This document shows, in pieces, positions 8,389 to 17,142 of a DNA stretch of 64,000 nt. The notes beneath the pieces were generated by a model. That model searched no databases and had not been told where the DNA came from. It saw only the letters and a program-made list of their open reading frames with translations. Every line of letters begins with the position of its first letter. Positions within the stretch are counted from its first letter, which is position 1. The position numbers were made by a program, and so were the translations under genes. Origin of the DNA: Cyclobacteriaceae bacterium (lineage in GTDB: Bacteria > Bacteroidota > Bacteroidia > Cytophagales > Cyclobacteriaceae); the NCBI GenBank assembly GCA_027533395.1, contig JAPZUF010000005.1, positions 101,859-165,858 of the forward strand, given 5' to 3'.

Positions 8389-9723
8389 TTATTGTTTATT
8401 GATTTTTCCAGTGTTGCCAATCAACAAAAGATTTTTCTGGCGACCATCTATGTATTTAAATCCTGACTGATCGAAGTATCCATCTTCCTCTAATTTTATC
8501 TGAATTTCTTTATTCCATTCTTTAATTTTAATTGTAGCATTTAACTCAATAGAGTAGGCTGTCTCAAACTTCAAAGTATATTCTCCATTGAAAGGCACTC
8601 CATTTTGCATGTCCCACATACCCACTGGCATGCCGGCTGCATGACCATGATACCCTATAGGATGTGAATAAATGCTTGGTACAATACCTTCTGCAATAGC
8701 TTGTGCACGGGTTGCTGCTAAAATCTGATTACCAGTTTTGCCAACAACAAAATTACTTGTTAATATATCTTGTAATCTGTTACCGGTGGCGAGTGCTTGT
8801 TTTAAATAGTCAGGAGCATCATTTTCATCAGCTCGTAACACATATGCATGCTGCTGTGTATCTGTATTTAATCTAAGATAAGTGATGCCAAAATCTACAT
8901 GCAATAAATCTCCTTGCAAAATAACAACAGGAGTTGGTCTCTTAACAAAAATCGCATCGGGTTCATTGCGTGAAATAGAAACAGAAGGTTGAAACCAAGT
9001 ATCTAATCTCAATTCTTTAATGCGTTCTCTGTACCACCACACCACATCATCTGTAGTTGTGATACCAGGATGAATAACTTTGTCTGAAAATCCTTCAGCA
9101 ATGATGTCATGCGCGATTTTACAAATGTGTTGATAGAGTGCCATTTCTTTGGCAGTTCGTGTTTCGAGCCAACTGATAGCTAGGCCTTCTGCTGAAACCA
9201 CACGTTCAGCCATTTTTCTAGAGAGTGAACCCACCAACTGTTCATAATCATTGGCACTAATACCATCGGCCAAACCAACATGACGCGATTTATTCACACC
9301 AATTTTTTTTGGATTTCTTTCTTCTATGATTTTGGCTAATTGTTTCCATTGGTCGGGTTGCGCATCCGGATCCCATGCGCGTTTAAACATGGTGCCGACA
9401 TCGTAGCGTGCAACTGCTAATAACTCAACTTCATTTCCTTCGCCTTTATCAAAAGCCACTAACATGGTGGTTCGCCTCGCAGCAAACCAAGTGGCAGGTA
9501 ATAAAGTTTCGATTACCGGATCTTCGTTGTATTCTCTGGAAATCACCACCCACATATCGATGCCATTGGCGCGCATTAACTTGGGAATTAAATTTTTAAG
9601 TCGATCATTTAATACTTCATCAATTACTGCTGCTTGTTCTCGTTGTGATAATACAAGTGGTTGAGCTGAAGGATTAAAATAGATAGATACAAGAATGAAG
9701 GCAATCGTATATAGCTTTTTCAT
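8389..9723 (-). CDS. M24-family metallopeptidase, exported
   Basis: 444-residue pita-bread-fold peptidase related to Xaa-Pro aminopeptidase. A signal peptide (MKKLYTIAFILVSIYFNPSAQ) places it in the periplasm. Metal ligands appear in the family order: Asp in LLHVDFGITY, Asp in LNTDTQ, His in YHGHAAG, Glu in YSIELNATIK and Glu in IKLEEDGYF. The N-terminal creatinase-like domain is also present (residues about 40-190). Its stop is one base from the plsC start, so it probably leads that operon. Substrate specificity cannot be read from sequence. Confidence 0.85.
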   Translation of the reverse strand: MKKLYTIAFILVSIYFNPSAQPLVLSQREQAAVIDEVLNDRLKNLIPKLMRANGIDMWVVISREYNEDPVIETLLPATWFAARRTTMLVAFDKGEGNEVELLAVARYDVGTMFKRAWDPDAQPDQWKQLAKIIEERNPKKIGVNKSRHVGLADGISANDYEQLVGSLSRKMAERVVSAEGLAISWLETRTAKEMALYQHICKIAHDIIAEGFSDKVIHPGITTTDDVVWWYRERIKELRLDTWFQPSVSISRNEPDAIFVKRPTPVVILQGDLLHVDFGITYLRLNTDTQQHAYVLRADENDAPDYLKQALATGNRLQDILTSNFVVGKTGNQILAATRAQAIAEGIVPSIYSHPIGYHGHAAGMPVGMWDMQNGVPFNGEYTLKFETAYSIELNATIKIKEWNKEIQIKLEEDGYFDQSGFKYIDGRQKNLLLIGNTGKINKQ

Positions 9724-9764
9724 AGTACAGTTTGGGCTTCCAATTTAGGCATTAATTCAGAATT

Positions 9765-11180
9765 TTAAGGATGCTGAAACATTCTTCCTACTTGTTTAAT
9801 TGCCTCTTCCCTGGCTTTGGTTAAGGGCTCGCCAAAACTTAAGCGAAGGCAATTAGAAAACTTACCGCTTGCTGAAAAAATCTCGCCCGGAACAAAGCCA
9901 ATTTTTTGTTTTAATGCTTTGTTAAAAATTTTCCAAACATCAGTTTGTTTATGCAACTCAATCCATATAACAAAGCCACCAGCCGGCCTGGAAATTTTTG
10001 CAGACTCTGGAAAAGAAGTTAAGATAACTTGCATGTATTTTAACCAGTTGCTGTGTAAATTTTTTCGGAGATTGCGCAATTGCAATTCGTACCTTCCATG
10101 TTCTAAAAAATGAGCGATAACAGCTTGTGCGAAGTTATTAGTAGAAACAACGTGCATTCTTTTTAAAGCAATAATACGCTGGGTAAATTTTCCTGCGATG
10201 GTGTACCCTATTCTGTAACCGGGCGCTAATGATTTTGAAAAGGAAGAGCAATAAATTACCATTCCTTTTTTATCGTAGCTTTTACAAGTTCGAGGTCTGT
10301 TGGTGCCAAAGTAAAGTTCACCATAAATATCATCTTCTATTAATGGAATTTCTTTGCTAGCTAATAGTTCAACCAATTGCTTTTTATTGGCATCGGGCAT
10401 ACAACTTCCAATTGGATTATTAAAATTGGGAACAAACAAACAAGCTTTGATAGCAAAACGAGCAATCGCATTTTCTAAAAATTGCAAGTCGATACCGTTT
10501 TGAGGATTGCATGGAATTTCAACCACTTTCAATCCCTGACTTTCCATGATTTGAAAAATGGCATGATAGGTGGGTGATTCGATAGCAACTGCATCACCAG
10601 GTTGGGTTACAGCTTTTATCGCTAAGGATAAAGCTTCCACACATCCGGCAGTGATAACCACATCGTCTTTCCCAACCGCACCACCCCAATTAAAACTGAG
10701 TCGGGCTATCTGCGAACGCAAATCAACATTGCCTTGCACTTCTTCGTATTGTAAAATTTTATCAGGATGCTTTCGAATAACATAGTGTGCTGCTTTGCTG
10801 AGTTTGGCAACAGGTAAAAATGAAATGCCAGGCGAGCCGACAGCTAAATTAATCATGCCGGGTTGAAACAAACGCTGGTACACATCTTCAATCATTTCAC
10901 TGGTAGAAACAGGTCGGGCTACCTGTGTTTCTTTTGCCATGCTTGGCATAGCCGGGAAATGTTGAGTAGAAAATTTTACATAATAACCCGATTGGGGTTT
11001 AGCTTCAATTAACCCTTTGCTCTCTAAATAATAATACGTTTGATAGGCAGTTGATAAACTTACTCCTTGCTCCTGACTGAGCGCGCGAACAGACAATAAT
11101 TTATCGCCTAACTTTAACGATCCTTTCTGAATCAGTTTTTCAATCCTCTCTGCTACTTCTTGGTACAATACCTTTTGCAT
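9765..11180 (-). CDS. MocR/GntR-type PLP-dependent transcriptional regulator
   Basis: Residues 1-75 are a GntR winged helix (GSLKLGDKLLSVRALSQEQG, then LSTAYQTYYYLESKGLI); residues 100-471 are a fold-type I aminotransferase domain. The PLP lysine is in SSFSKSLAPGYR, with upstream ligands IEDDIYGEL and VPNFNNPIG. These regulators often control PdxST, GABA or taurine genes. Here it is transcribed away from an exported NTF2-like gene and a DMT transporter, which may be the targets; the 82-bp divergent space would hold both promoters. No pdxS or pdxT is nearby. Confidence 0.9.
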   Translation of the reverse strand: MQKVLYQEVAERIEKLIQKGSLKLGDKLLSVRALSQEQGVSLSTAYQTYYYLESKGLIEAKPQSGYYVKFSTQHFPAMPSMAKETQVARPVSTSEMIEDVYQRLFQPGMINLAVGSPGISFLPVAKLSKAAHYVIRKHPDKILQYEEVQGNVDLRSQIARLSFNWGGAVGKDDVVITAGCVEALSLAIKAVTQPGDAVAIESPTYHAIFQIMESQGLKVVEIPCNPQNGIDLQFLENAIARFAIKACLFVPNFNNPIGSCMPDANKKQLVELLASKEIPLIEDDIYGELYFGTNRPRTCKSYDKKGMVIYCSSFSKSLAPGYRIGYTIAGKFTQRIIALKRMHVVSTNNFAQAVIAHFLEHGRYELQLRNLRKNLHSNWLKYMQVILTSFPESAKISRPAGGFVIWIELHKQTDVWKIFNKALKQKIGFVPGEIFSASGKFSNCLRLSFGEPLTKAREEAIKQVGRMFQHP

Positions 11181-11262
11181 ACAACTGATATGGTTAAAAT
11201 AATCAAAACTGAAACTGTTATGCTTGCGTTAAATTAAGCAGTTTTGTAAAAAGTACAACCTA

Positions 11263-11676
11263 ATGAAATCAATTTTCGCCATTCTCCCCTTCTTCTTTGC
11301 CTTATCATCATTTGCGCAGGTTCATCCTGTGGAGCAGTTGGATAAACAACTTAATGCCTATATAATCAACCATGATAAAAAAAGCGCAGAAGGTTTGTAC
11401 CATGATTTATTTGTTTTGCAAGCATCGGGTGGCATAAAAAAATACAAAAAAGATATGGTAAGTGATATCGAAAACAAAGCTCTAACTTTAGAAATAAATG
11501 AAACCAGTGATGTAAAAATTATAGAAGAAGGCAAAACAGTTGTGTTAACCGGAATACTCAGGCAAAAAGGAACATGGAATGGTAAATCGTTTGATTACAC
11601 GCTGATGGTTACAGATACATGGGTTAAAACTAAGAAAGGATGGAAACTGCTGGCAGGCCATGCATCCAAAAAATAA
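11263..11676 (+). CDS. Exported NTF2-like (DUF4440-type) protein
   Basis: 137 residues with a signal peptide (MKSIFAILPFFFALSSFAQ). The rest has the alternating helix and strand profile of small NTF2-like fold proteins, ending in VTDTWVKTKKGWKLLAGHAS, a motif common in DUF4440/SnoaL relatives. No catalytic residue can be assigned. It lies 8 bases upstream of the DMT transporter and may be co-transcribed. Confidence 0.7.
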   Translation: MKSIFAILPFFFALSSFAQVHPVEQLDKQLNAYIINHDKKSAEGLYHDLFVLQASGGIKKYKKDMVSDIENKALTLEINETSDVKIIEEGKTVVLTGILRQKGTWNGKSFDYTLMVTDTWVKTKKGWKLLAGHASKK

Positions 11677-11684
11677 AATGAAGA

Positions 11685-12635
11685 ATGAAGAATAAAGAAA
11701 ATGTTATTACTGCTTACATCGCTCTTGCACTTGTTTGCATAATTTGGGGCACAACTTATCTCGCACTAAGAGTAGCGGTAACAAATTTTCCTCCTTTTAT
11801 ATTCTCATCTATTCGACAGATAATAGCAGGTATAATTTTGTTGCTGATTATTAAATTTTACCTGAAAGAAAATTGGCCTGCAAAAAAAGTTTGGCTAGCT
11901 CAAGCCTTTGCCGGTTTGCTGATGATCACGTTTGGTAATGGTTTGGTAGCATGGGGAGAACTCTATGTAAATTCCGGTTTGGCTTCTATCATTTGTTCTA
12001 TCATGCCTATTTGGGTTTTAATCATCAATCTGTTTATTTCATCTGCTGAAAAACCTACTTGGCAAACTATACTAGGTATAACGTTGGGCTTAGTTGGTAT
12101 TGTATTAATTTTCGGACAAGACCTAGCAGGATTTAACGAACAAAACTATACACTAGGTATTGTGGCAATTGTGATAGCCAACATCAGCTGGGCATACGCC
12201 AGCATTTGGGTAAAAAAACACCATCAAACTTCTTCACCTTTTTCTAATGCTGCCATTCAAATGATTTGCGGTGGAGTAATGTTAGGTGTGCTGAGTCCGG
12301 TTGTTGATGATTACGCAACTATCCATTGGAACGAAGCTTTCTTTTACTCTATGGTGTATTTAATTGTTTTCGGAAGTTTAGTGGCTTACACCTGTTACGC
12401 GTATGCTATTAAACATTTACCCATGACTTTAGTTTCCATGTATGCCTATATCAATCCGTTGGTAGCTGTTTTTTTAGGATGGATTTGGTTAAACGAAGAA
12501 ATCACCAACAGCACAGTGTTGGCCATGTTTATCACATTAGTAGGTATTTATCTTGTTAACTACGATCAGCAACGAAAACTTCGGCTTTCAAAAACAATAA
12601 ACAACCAAAAAGAAAAAATGGAATATGCAGAATAA
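11685..12635 (+). CDS. EamA/DMT-family transporter
   Basis: 316-residue inner-membrane protein with about ten helices in two EamA repeats (residues 8-145 and 155-300). The first repeat starts YIALALVCIIWGTTYLALR and the second LGIVAIVIANISWAYASIWV, both typical. Members export amino acids, purines or metabolites. A short ATG frame at 11679 stops at once, so the start is the ATG at 11685. It overlaps the following acetyltransferase by 11 bases, indicating an operon with the GNAT and decarboxylase genes and suggesting export of a modified amine or amino acid. Confidence 0.88.
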   Translation: MKNKENVITAYIALALVCIIWGTTYLALRVAVTNFPPFIFSSIRQIIAGIILLLIIKFYLKENWPAKKVWLAQAFAGLLMITFGNGLVAWGELYVNSGLASIICSIMPIWVLIINLFISSAEKPTWQTILGITLGLVGIVLIFGQDLAGFNEQNYTLGIVAIVIANISWAYASIWVKKHHQTSSPFSNAAIQMICGGVMLGVLSPVVDDYATIHWNEAFFYSMVYLIVFGSLVAYTCYAYAIKHLPMTLVSMYAYINPLVAVFLGWIWLNEEITNSTVLAMFITLVGIYLVNYDQQRKLRLSKTINNQKEKMEYAE

Positions 12636-13086
12636 GGTTACTATACATCCATTCGAAAAAAAGTATGCACTTTATTTCGAAACCTTAAACCGTGCATGGA
12701 TCGAAAAATATTTTTGGATGGAACCCATCGACTTCGAAGTATTACAAAAACCGGAAGAAAATATTTTACAACAAGGTGGAAAAATACTTTTTGCAGAAGT
12801 ACAGAATGAAATAGTTGGCACTGTTGCTTTAAAAAAAGTGAACCACTCAACATTTGAGTTTACAAAAATGGCTGTGGATGAAAAACACCAAGGTAAAAAG
12901 ATTGGTTGGCAACTTACCGAAGCTGCCTTAACCTTAGCAAAACAAGAAGGCGCAACCGAAGTTATTTTATACTCCAACACCAAATTGGCTAGTGCCATTC
13001 ACTTGTATCGTAAATTCGGATTTGTAGAAGTTCCAGTAGACGGACCATATAAAAGAAGTGATATAAAAATGAGAATTGCCTTATAA
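12625..13086 (+). CDS. GNAT-family N-acetyltransferase
   Basis: 153 residues with the GNAT core: strand FTKMAVDEKHQGKKIGWQLTEAAL with the acetyl-CoA-binding Q/GxxG/A loop (HQGKKIG), then YRKFGFVEVP, the usual end of the fold. It starts within the DMT transporter gene (11-bp overlap), and the next ATG is 8 bases after its stop. Substrate unknown; the neighbouring decarboxylase and exporter suggest a small amine or amino acid. Confidence 0.85.
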   Translation: MQNKVTIHPFEKKYALYFETLNRAWIEKYFWMEPIDFEVLQKPEENILQQGGKILFAEVQNEIVGTVALKKVNHSTFEFTKMAVDEKHQGKKIGWQLTEAALTLAKQEGATEVILYSNTKLASAIHLYRKFGFVEVPVDGPYKRSDIKMRIAL

Positions 13087-13093
13087 AATTAGT

Positions 13094-14488
13094 ATGCAAA
13101 AAAAATTTACTCCTGAAAGTGATTTAGAAAATCTCCATCTGATAATGGAATTAACCCATGCAAGTGCCCTGGAACGATACACTACCATTCGTGAAGGTAA
13201 ACCAGGATTATTGGTTGAGCATATAGAACAACTTACACTTACACAAAATGGAATAGGTACAGAAAAAGTTTTTGATTTTTTCAAGCAAGAAATAGTTCCT
13301 CATTTACATGCCGGAGCCGGACCGCGTTATCTAGGTTTTGTTACGGGTGGCTCAACACCCGCTTCTATGCTTGGCGATTTTCTTACTACCATTTATGACC
13401 AGAATACTTTTGGCTTTAACGATACGGCAGCTCCTGGTATAGAAAAGCAAGCCTTATCTTACTTAAAAGAAATATTGGGTGTAGCACCATCGTATTTCGG
13501 AACATTTGTAACCGGAGCTACGCAAGCAAATTTTGTAAATCTTGCCATTGCGCGCCAATGGTGTGGTAAACAAAAAGGAATAAATGTTGCACAAGAAGGC
13601 TTATCCAACTTAAACATAAAAATTGTGGGTGCAACCCCACACTCTAGTGCGTATAAATCTATTTCGATGTTGGGATTAGGAAAACAAAATGTCGATGTAA
13701 TCGATACATTACCAACCAGAGAAAGAATGGATGTTGGTGCATTAAAAAAATACCTAGAGAAAAATCAAGAACATGCCATCATTGTTTTAGCTAGTTCTGG
13801 CACAGTAAACACTGGCGATTTTGACGACCTAGTTGAAATTGCCGAATTAAAAAAACGATTTGATTTTTGGCTGCATGTTGACGGTGCCTTTGGAGCTTTT
13901 GCAGCTTGTTCGCCAGAACGTGCACAACTTATGCAAGGTATTAATGAGGCAGACTCCATCACCGTAGATGCACACAAGTGGTTGAATGTTCCTTACGATA
14001 GCGCCATGCAATTTACCAAACATAAAGAACTACAGGCAGAAGTATTTCAAAACAGTGCTGCGTATCTGGCTACACAACAATTCAACGAATTTTTTCATTA
14101 CACACCGGAGAACTCGCGCAGATGGCGCGGTTTACCAACATGGTTTAGTTTATTAGCGTATGGAAAAAATGGTGTACGAAACATAATTGAAACTAATTGT
14201 ACACTAGCCTACCAACTTGGGGAGTGGATTAAACAATCCAACCAGTATCAACTTTTATCTCCTGTTCATTTAAATATTGTTTGTTTTACTTTACAACCCG
14301 AAACCACTAAAGAAAACATTCAACACTGGTTAGACGCAGTACGAGATGATGGTCGTGTGTTTTTTACACCAACCGTTTACAAAGGAAAACCAGCTGTTCG
14401 TGCTGCCTTTTCTAATTGGATGACAAACGAAGAAGATTTAAGAATTATTCAACAAACACTCGAAAAATTTTCGTTAAAAAATGTATAA
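13094..14488 (+). CDS. PLP-dependent group II amino-acid decarboxylase
   Basis: About 464 residues, fold-type I. The PLP lysine is in TVDAHKWLNVPYD, the Asp that holds the pyridine ring in LHVDGAFGAF, and the substrate region in TGGSTPASMLGD. These match the aromatic-L-amino-acid/glutamate/tyrosine decarboxylase family. A TTG inside the preceding gene is possible, but the ATG at 13094 (MQKKFTPES) is preferred. Product specificity is not predictable from these motifs. Confidence 0.85.
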   Translation: MQKKFTPESDLENLHLIMELTHASALERYTTIREGKPGLLVEHIEQLTLTQNGIGTEKVFDFFKQEIVPHLHAGAGPRYLGFVTGGSTPASMLGDFLTTIYDQNTFGFNDTAAPGIEKQALSYLKEILGVAPSYFGTFVTGATQANFVNLAIARQWCGKQKGINVAQEGLSNLNIKIVGATPHSSAYKSISMLGLGKQNVDVIDTLPTRERMDVGALKKYLEKNQEHAIIVLASSGTVNTGDFDDLVEIAELKKRFDFWLHVDGAFGAFAACSPERAQLMQGINEADSITVDAHKWLNVPYDSAMQFTKHKELQAEVFQNSAAYLATQQFNEFFHYTPENSRRWRGLPTWFSLLAYGKNGVRNIIETNCTLAYQLGEWIKQSNQYQLLSPVHLNIVCFTLQPETTKENIQHWLDAVRDDGRVFFTPTVYKGKPAVRAAFSNWMTNEEDLRIIQQTLEKFSLKNV

Positions 14489-14572
14489 TTCTAATAAGCC
14501 TTCCCCGATTTATAAACAGCTAACCTTGCTTTTGCTTTGGGCTTCTTTATCTTTACTTCAAACAATCTAAAG

Positions 14573-15622
14573 ATGATCAACATTCGCACAACAACACAGT
14601 CTGGCATTGATAAAGTAGATTTTACACAACTCGGTTTTGGCAATTACATCAGCGACCACATGGTTGTAGCAGATTATAAAAATGGTAAATGGGGTGCAGC
14701 AGAAATTATTCCTTATGGCGATTTACTCATGAGTCCGGCCATGTTGTCTTTGCATTATGGACAAGCTGTTTTCGAAGGAATGAAAGCATTTAAAATGGAA
14801 GATGGAAAAACCTGTTTGTTTCGTCCGCAAAAACACCATCAACGATTAAACAGATCGCTTGCCAGAATGTGTATGCCGGCTATTCCGGAAGAATTGTTTA
14901 TAGAAAGTTTAGTTGCACTTTTAGAAACCGATAAAAACTGGATACCCAATGGTGAAGGTGATTCGCTGTACATAAGACCAGTTGTTTTTGCCACTGAATC
15001 AAGATTAGGTGTAAAAATTTCTGACGAATACAAATTTGTAATCATGACCAGCCCCGTTGGCCCCTATTTTACCAAACCAGTAAAAGTAAAAGTAGAGGAA
15101 CAATATGTACGCGCTGCCGAAGGTGGAACCGGTTTTGCAAAATGCGCAGGTAATTATGGAGGTGCATTTTATCCGACACAATTGGCCAGAGAACAAGGCT
15201 ACGACCAGGTATTATGGACAGATGCCAAAGAACATCAATACATAGATGAATCGGGTGCCATGAATGTGATGTTTGTTTTAAACAACGTATTGGTAACGCC
15301 TAAGCTTTCCACATCCTTATTAGATGGCATTACCCGCGACTCTATTTTGCATTTAGCCGATGAACGTGGTGTTTCAAAAGAAGAAAGAAAAGTAAGCGTG
15401 GCAGAAATAGAAGCAGGTTTAAAAAACAAAACATTAACCGAAGCATTTGGAGTAGGAACCGCTGCAGTGGTATCTACTATTCAAACTATTCATATTCACG
15501 GCACGGATTATCCTATTCCGCTTCCCACCGAAAATTCTTTTCAACTAAGCGTTAAAAAACAATTACAACAAATCCGAAAAGGCATTATAGCCGACCGTTA
15601 CAATTGGCTTCATATTTTATAG
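14573..15622 (+). CDS. ilvE: Branched-chain amino-acid aminotransferase
   Basis: Fold-type IV aminotransferase for the last step of Leu, Ile and Val synthesis. The PLP lysine is in GGTGFAKCAGNYGGAF, which matches the eukaryote-like BCAT II form. The N-terminal segment includes FGNYISDHMVVADY and the typical LHYGQAVFEGMKAF. The ATG at 14573 gives 349 residues, the family size; an upstream TTG is unlikely. The next gene begins one base after its stop. Confidence 0.92.
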   Translation: MINIRTTTQSGIDKVDFTQLGFGNYISDHMVVADYKNGKWGAAEIIPYGDLLMSPAMLSLHYGQAVFEGMKAFKMEDGKTCLFRPQKHHQRLNRSLARMCMPAIPEELFIESLVALLETDKNWIPNGEGDSLYIRPVVFATESRLGVKISDEYKFVIMTSPVGPYFTKPVKVKVEEQYVRAAEGGTGFAKCAGNYGGAFYPTQLAREQGYDQVLWTDAKEHQYIDESGAMNVMFVLNNVLVTPKLSTSLLDGITRDSILHLADERGVSKEERKVSVAEIEAGLKNKTLTEAFGVGTAAVVSTIQTIHIHGTDYPIPLPTENSFQLSVKKQLQQIRKGIIADRYNWLHIL

Positions 15623-15623
15623 C

Positions 15624-16268
15624 ATGAGTAAAACCATACCGCAAACTCCCAATACAACCATTAGCAGGCTTGCAAAGCGAGCGAGCTACGATGTACAAAC
15701 CATTCATACTATTTTAGACGAGAGTTTGGTTTGCCAGCTTGCTTTTATACGCGATCAAATACCGGTTAGTATTCCAACGGGCTTTGTTAGGATAAAAGAT
15801 GAAATTTACATTCATGGTTCTGTAGGTAGCACTTATATGCGACAGTTAGCAACGGGGCAAGATACAGTGTGTATCAGCGTAACGCACCTCGATGGATTGG
15901 TTTTAGCGCGTTCAGCTTTTCATCATTCTGTAAATTATCGTTCGGTTGTAGTGTTTAGTAAAGCACAGTTGGTAACAAACAAAACAGAATTGTATCAGGC
16001 ATTAGAACTATTTACCGAAAAAGTACAACCCGGCCGCTGGGCAGAAATTCGAAAGCCAACCGAAAACGAATGGAAAGCCACCATGGTGCTGAAGTTTAAA
16101 ATTGAAGAAGCCTCAGCAAAAATAAGAACCGGGCCACCCAAAGATGATGAAGAAGACTACAACTTATCCGTTTGGGCCGGCATCGTTCCGTTTAAAACAA
16201 TAAGAGAAGAAGCTATACCCGACCCTGCCTTAAAACAAGGTGTTGAAAAACCGGGTTATATACTATAA
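15624..16268 (+). CDS. Pyridoxamine-phosphate-oxidase-like flavin-binding protein
   Basis: 214 residues of the split-barrel FMN-binding family (Pyridox_ox_2 type). Characteristic segments are VCQLAFIRDQIPVSIPTGFVR, then IYIHGSVGSTYMR, and LARSAFHHSVNYRSVVVFS. It may bind FMN or F420 and could be a redox enzyme or a 5-nitroimidazole-resistance-like protein. It begins immediately after ilvE, so it is likely co-transcribed. Confidence 0.85.
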   Translation: MSKTIPQTPNTTISRLAKRASYDVQTIHTILDESLVCQLAFIRDQIPVSIPTGFVRIKDEIYIHGSVGSTYMRQLATGQDTVCISVTHLDGLVLARSAFHHSVNYRSVVVFSKAQLVTNKTELYQALELFTEKVQPGRWAEIRKPTENEWKATMVLKFKIEEASAKIRTGPPKDDEEDYNLSVWAGIVPFKTIREEAIPDPALKQGVEKPGYIL

Positions 16269-16276
16269 ATAAAATT

Positions 16277-16381
16277 ATGCACGCTGTAAAGTTTATTACA
16301 CCCGGAGTTGCCATTGCTATGGCCATTGGGCTGGTTTTGTTTATCGTTATTTACAGGGCCATTTTCAAGTCAAAAAAATGA
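16277..16381 (+). CDS. Small single-pass membrane protein (34 aa)
   Basis: ATG at 16277, TGA at 16379-16381. The protein has one hydrophobic helix (GVAIAMAIGLVLFIVIYRAIF) and a basic C-terminal tail (KSKK). It sits 8 bases after the PNPOx-like gene with no obvious separate promoter, so it may be the tail of that operon. Too short for database searches to be decisive; real expression is unproven. Confidence 0.45.
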   Translation: MHAVKFITPGVAIAMAIGLVLFIVIYRAIFKSKK

Positions 16382-16440
16382 GTTTTACTTAAAATCCTTT
16401 CAAAAATTCTATGCAAACAATTGCATAAATCCGAAACAAT

Positions 16441-16472
16441 TTTGGATTTAAGGCGTTAATAGTATAGCTTTG
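16441..16472 (+). promoter_or_regulatory. Strong Bacteroidota-type promoter
   Basis: TTTG at 16441-16444, a 20-base spacer, then TAGCTTTG at 16465-16472, a perfect TAnnTTTG -7 element. Transcription would begin a few bases before the ATG at 16486, leaving a very short leader. Confidence 0.7.
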
Positions 16473-16485
16473 ACATATTAAAGTA

Positions 16486-16797
16486 ATGCTATTAAACAAA
16501 AACATATTGATTTCACTCCTTCTGATAGCCTTCATAGGTCTATCGGGTGAATCGTATGCAGGCATTGCAAAATCAGAAAGATCTGTTGAAACTGAAGAAA
16601 TATGCAAGGTTGAAACAGAAGAACAAAAAATTGCTTTTGTAAAAGTTCGTAAGCAAAGCATTAAGATATTTACAAGACACTTCCAGTTAAAACAAAAGTC
16701 GAGAGCGTTTAACATCACAGTTAAATCCGGGTACCGCGACAGCTTCTGCTCTAATAAACAAAATCATTACCTCCAATTCCGCAGATTACTAATTTAA
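16486..16797 (+). CDS. Small exported hypothetical protein
   Basis: 103 residues with a signal peptide ending near GESYAGIAKSE. The mature part is basic and has no recognised motif; it resembles short Bacteroidota exported proteins that accompany regulators. It follows a strong promoter match and is transcribed alone. Function unknown; the signal peptide and promoter are the only evidence that it is real. Confidence 0.55.
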   Translation: MLLNKNILISLLLIAFIGLSGESYAGIAKSERSVETEEICKVETEEQKIAFVKVRKQSIKIFTRHFQLKQKSRAFNITVKSGYRDSFCSNKQNHYLQFRRLLI

Positions 16798-16798
16798 A

Positions 16799-16849
16799 TA
16801 GTGTTGTTTTTTTGCGATTAATCTTAATCGAACATAAAACTCAACACTA
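16799..16849. promoter_or_regulatory. Nested inverted repeats before the next gene
   Basis: Outer arms TAGTGTTG (16799-16806) and CAACACTA (16842-16849) and inner arms CGATTAA (16815-16821) and TTAATCG (16824-16830) are perfect and lie right before the ATG. The outer right arm touches the start codon. In RNA this could hide the start; in DNA it could be a pair of operator sites. Confidence 0.4.
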
Positions 16850-17142
16850 TGAAAACTATAATGCTGCTGATAGTACTTGTTATCGCAAGTCTTCAGGTAA
16901 ATGCACAAAAATCTGATAAAAAATCTTATACCATCACATTCGAAGCGCAAGCCAATAAAAAGCCTTTGCTTGCGTGCGAAGATTCGTTTTCTGCGTGGCT
17001 GAAAAAGTCCAACAGAAATACTCATCAATTGATTGCTTCTTTTCAGCCATTAACAGAACTATTTGTTCCGGTTAAAAATGTTTCCAGCGATCTTTCTCCT
17101 TCTATCAAACTTGTTACACTTAATGCTAAAAATTATGAATAA
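16849..17142 (+). CDS. Small exported hypothetical protein
   Basis: 97 residues with a clear signal peptide (MKTIMLLIVLVIASLQVNAQ). The mature part holds ITFEAQANKKP and one Cys; no family recognised. The last 8 bases overlap the start of the SPFH lipoprotein gene, so the two are translationally linked. Nested inverted repeats precede its ATG. Confidence 0.6.
   Translation: MKTIMLLIVLVIASLQVNAQKSDKKSYTITFEAQANKKPLLACEDSFSAWLKKSNRNTHQLIASFQPLTELFVPVKNVSSDLSPSIKLVTLNAKNYE

Noticed and set aside
8388..8420. Longer plsC starting at TTG
   Set aside because: It would overlap the M24 peptidase gene by 32 bases; the ATG at 8387 is right after that stop.
13076..13093. TTG start for the decarboxylase inside the GNAT gene
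   Set aside because: The ATG at 13094 gives a normal family N-terminus and does not overlap the upstream gene.
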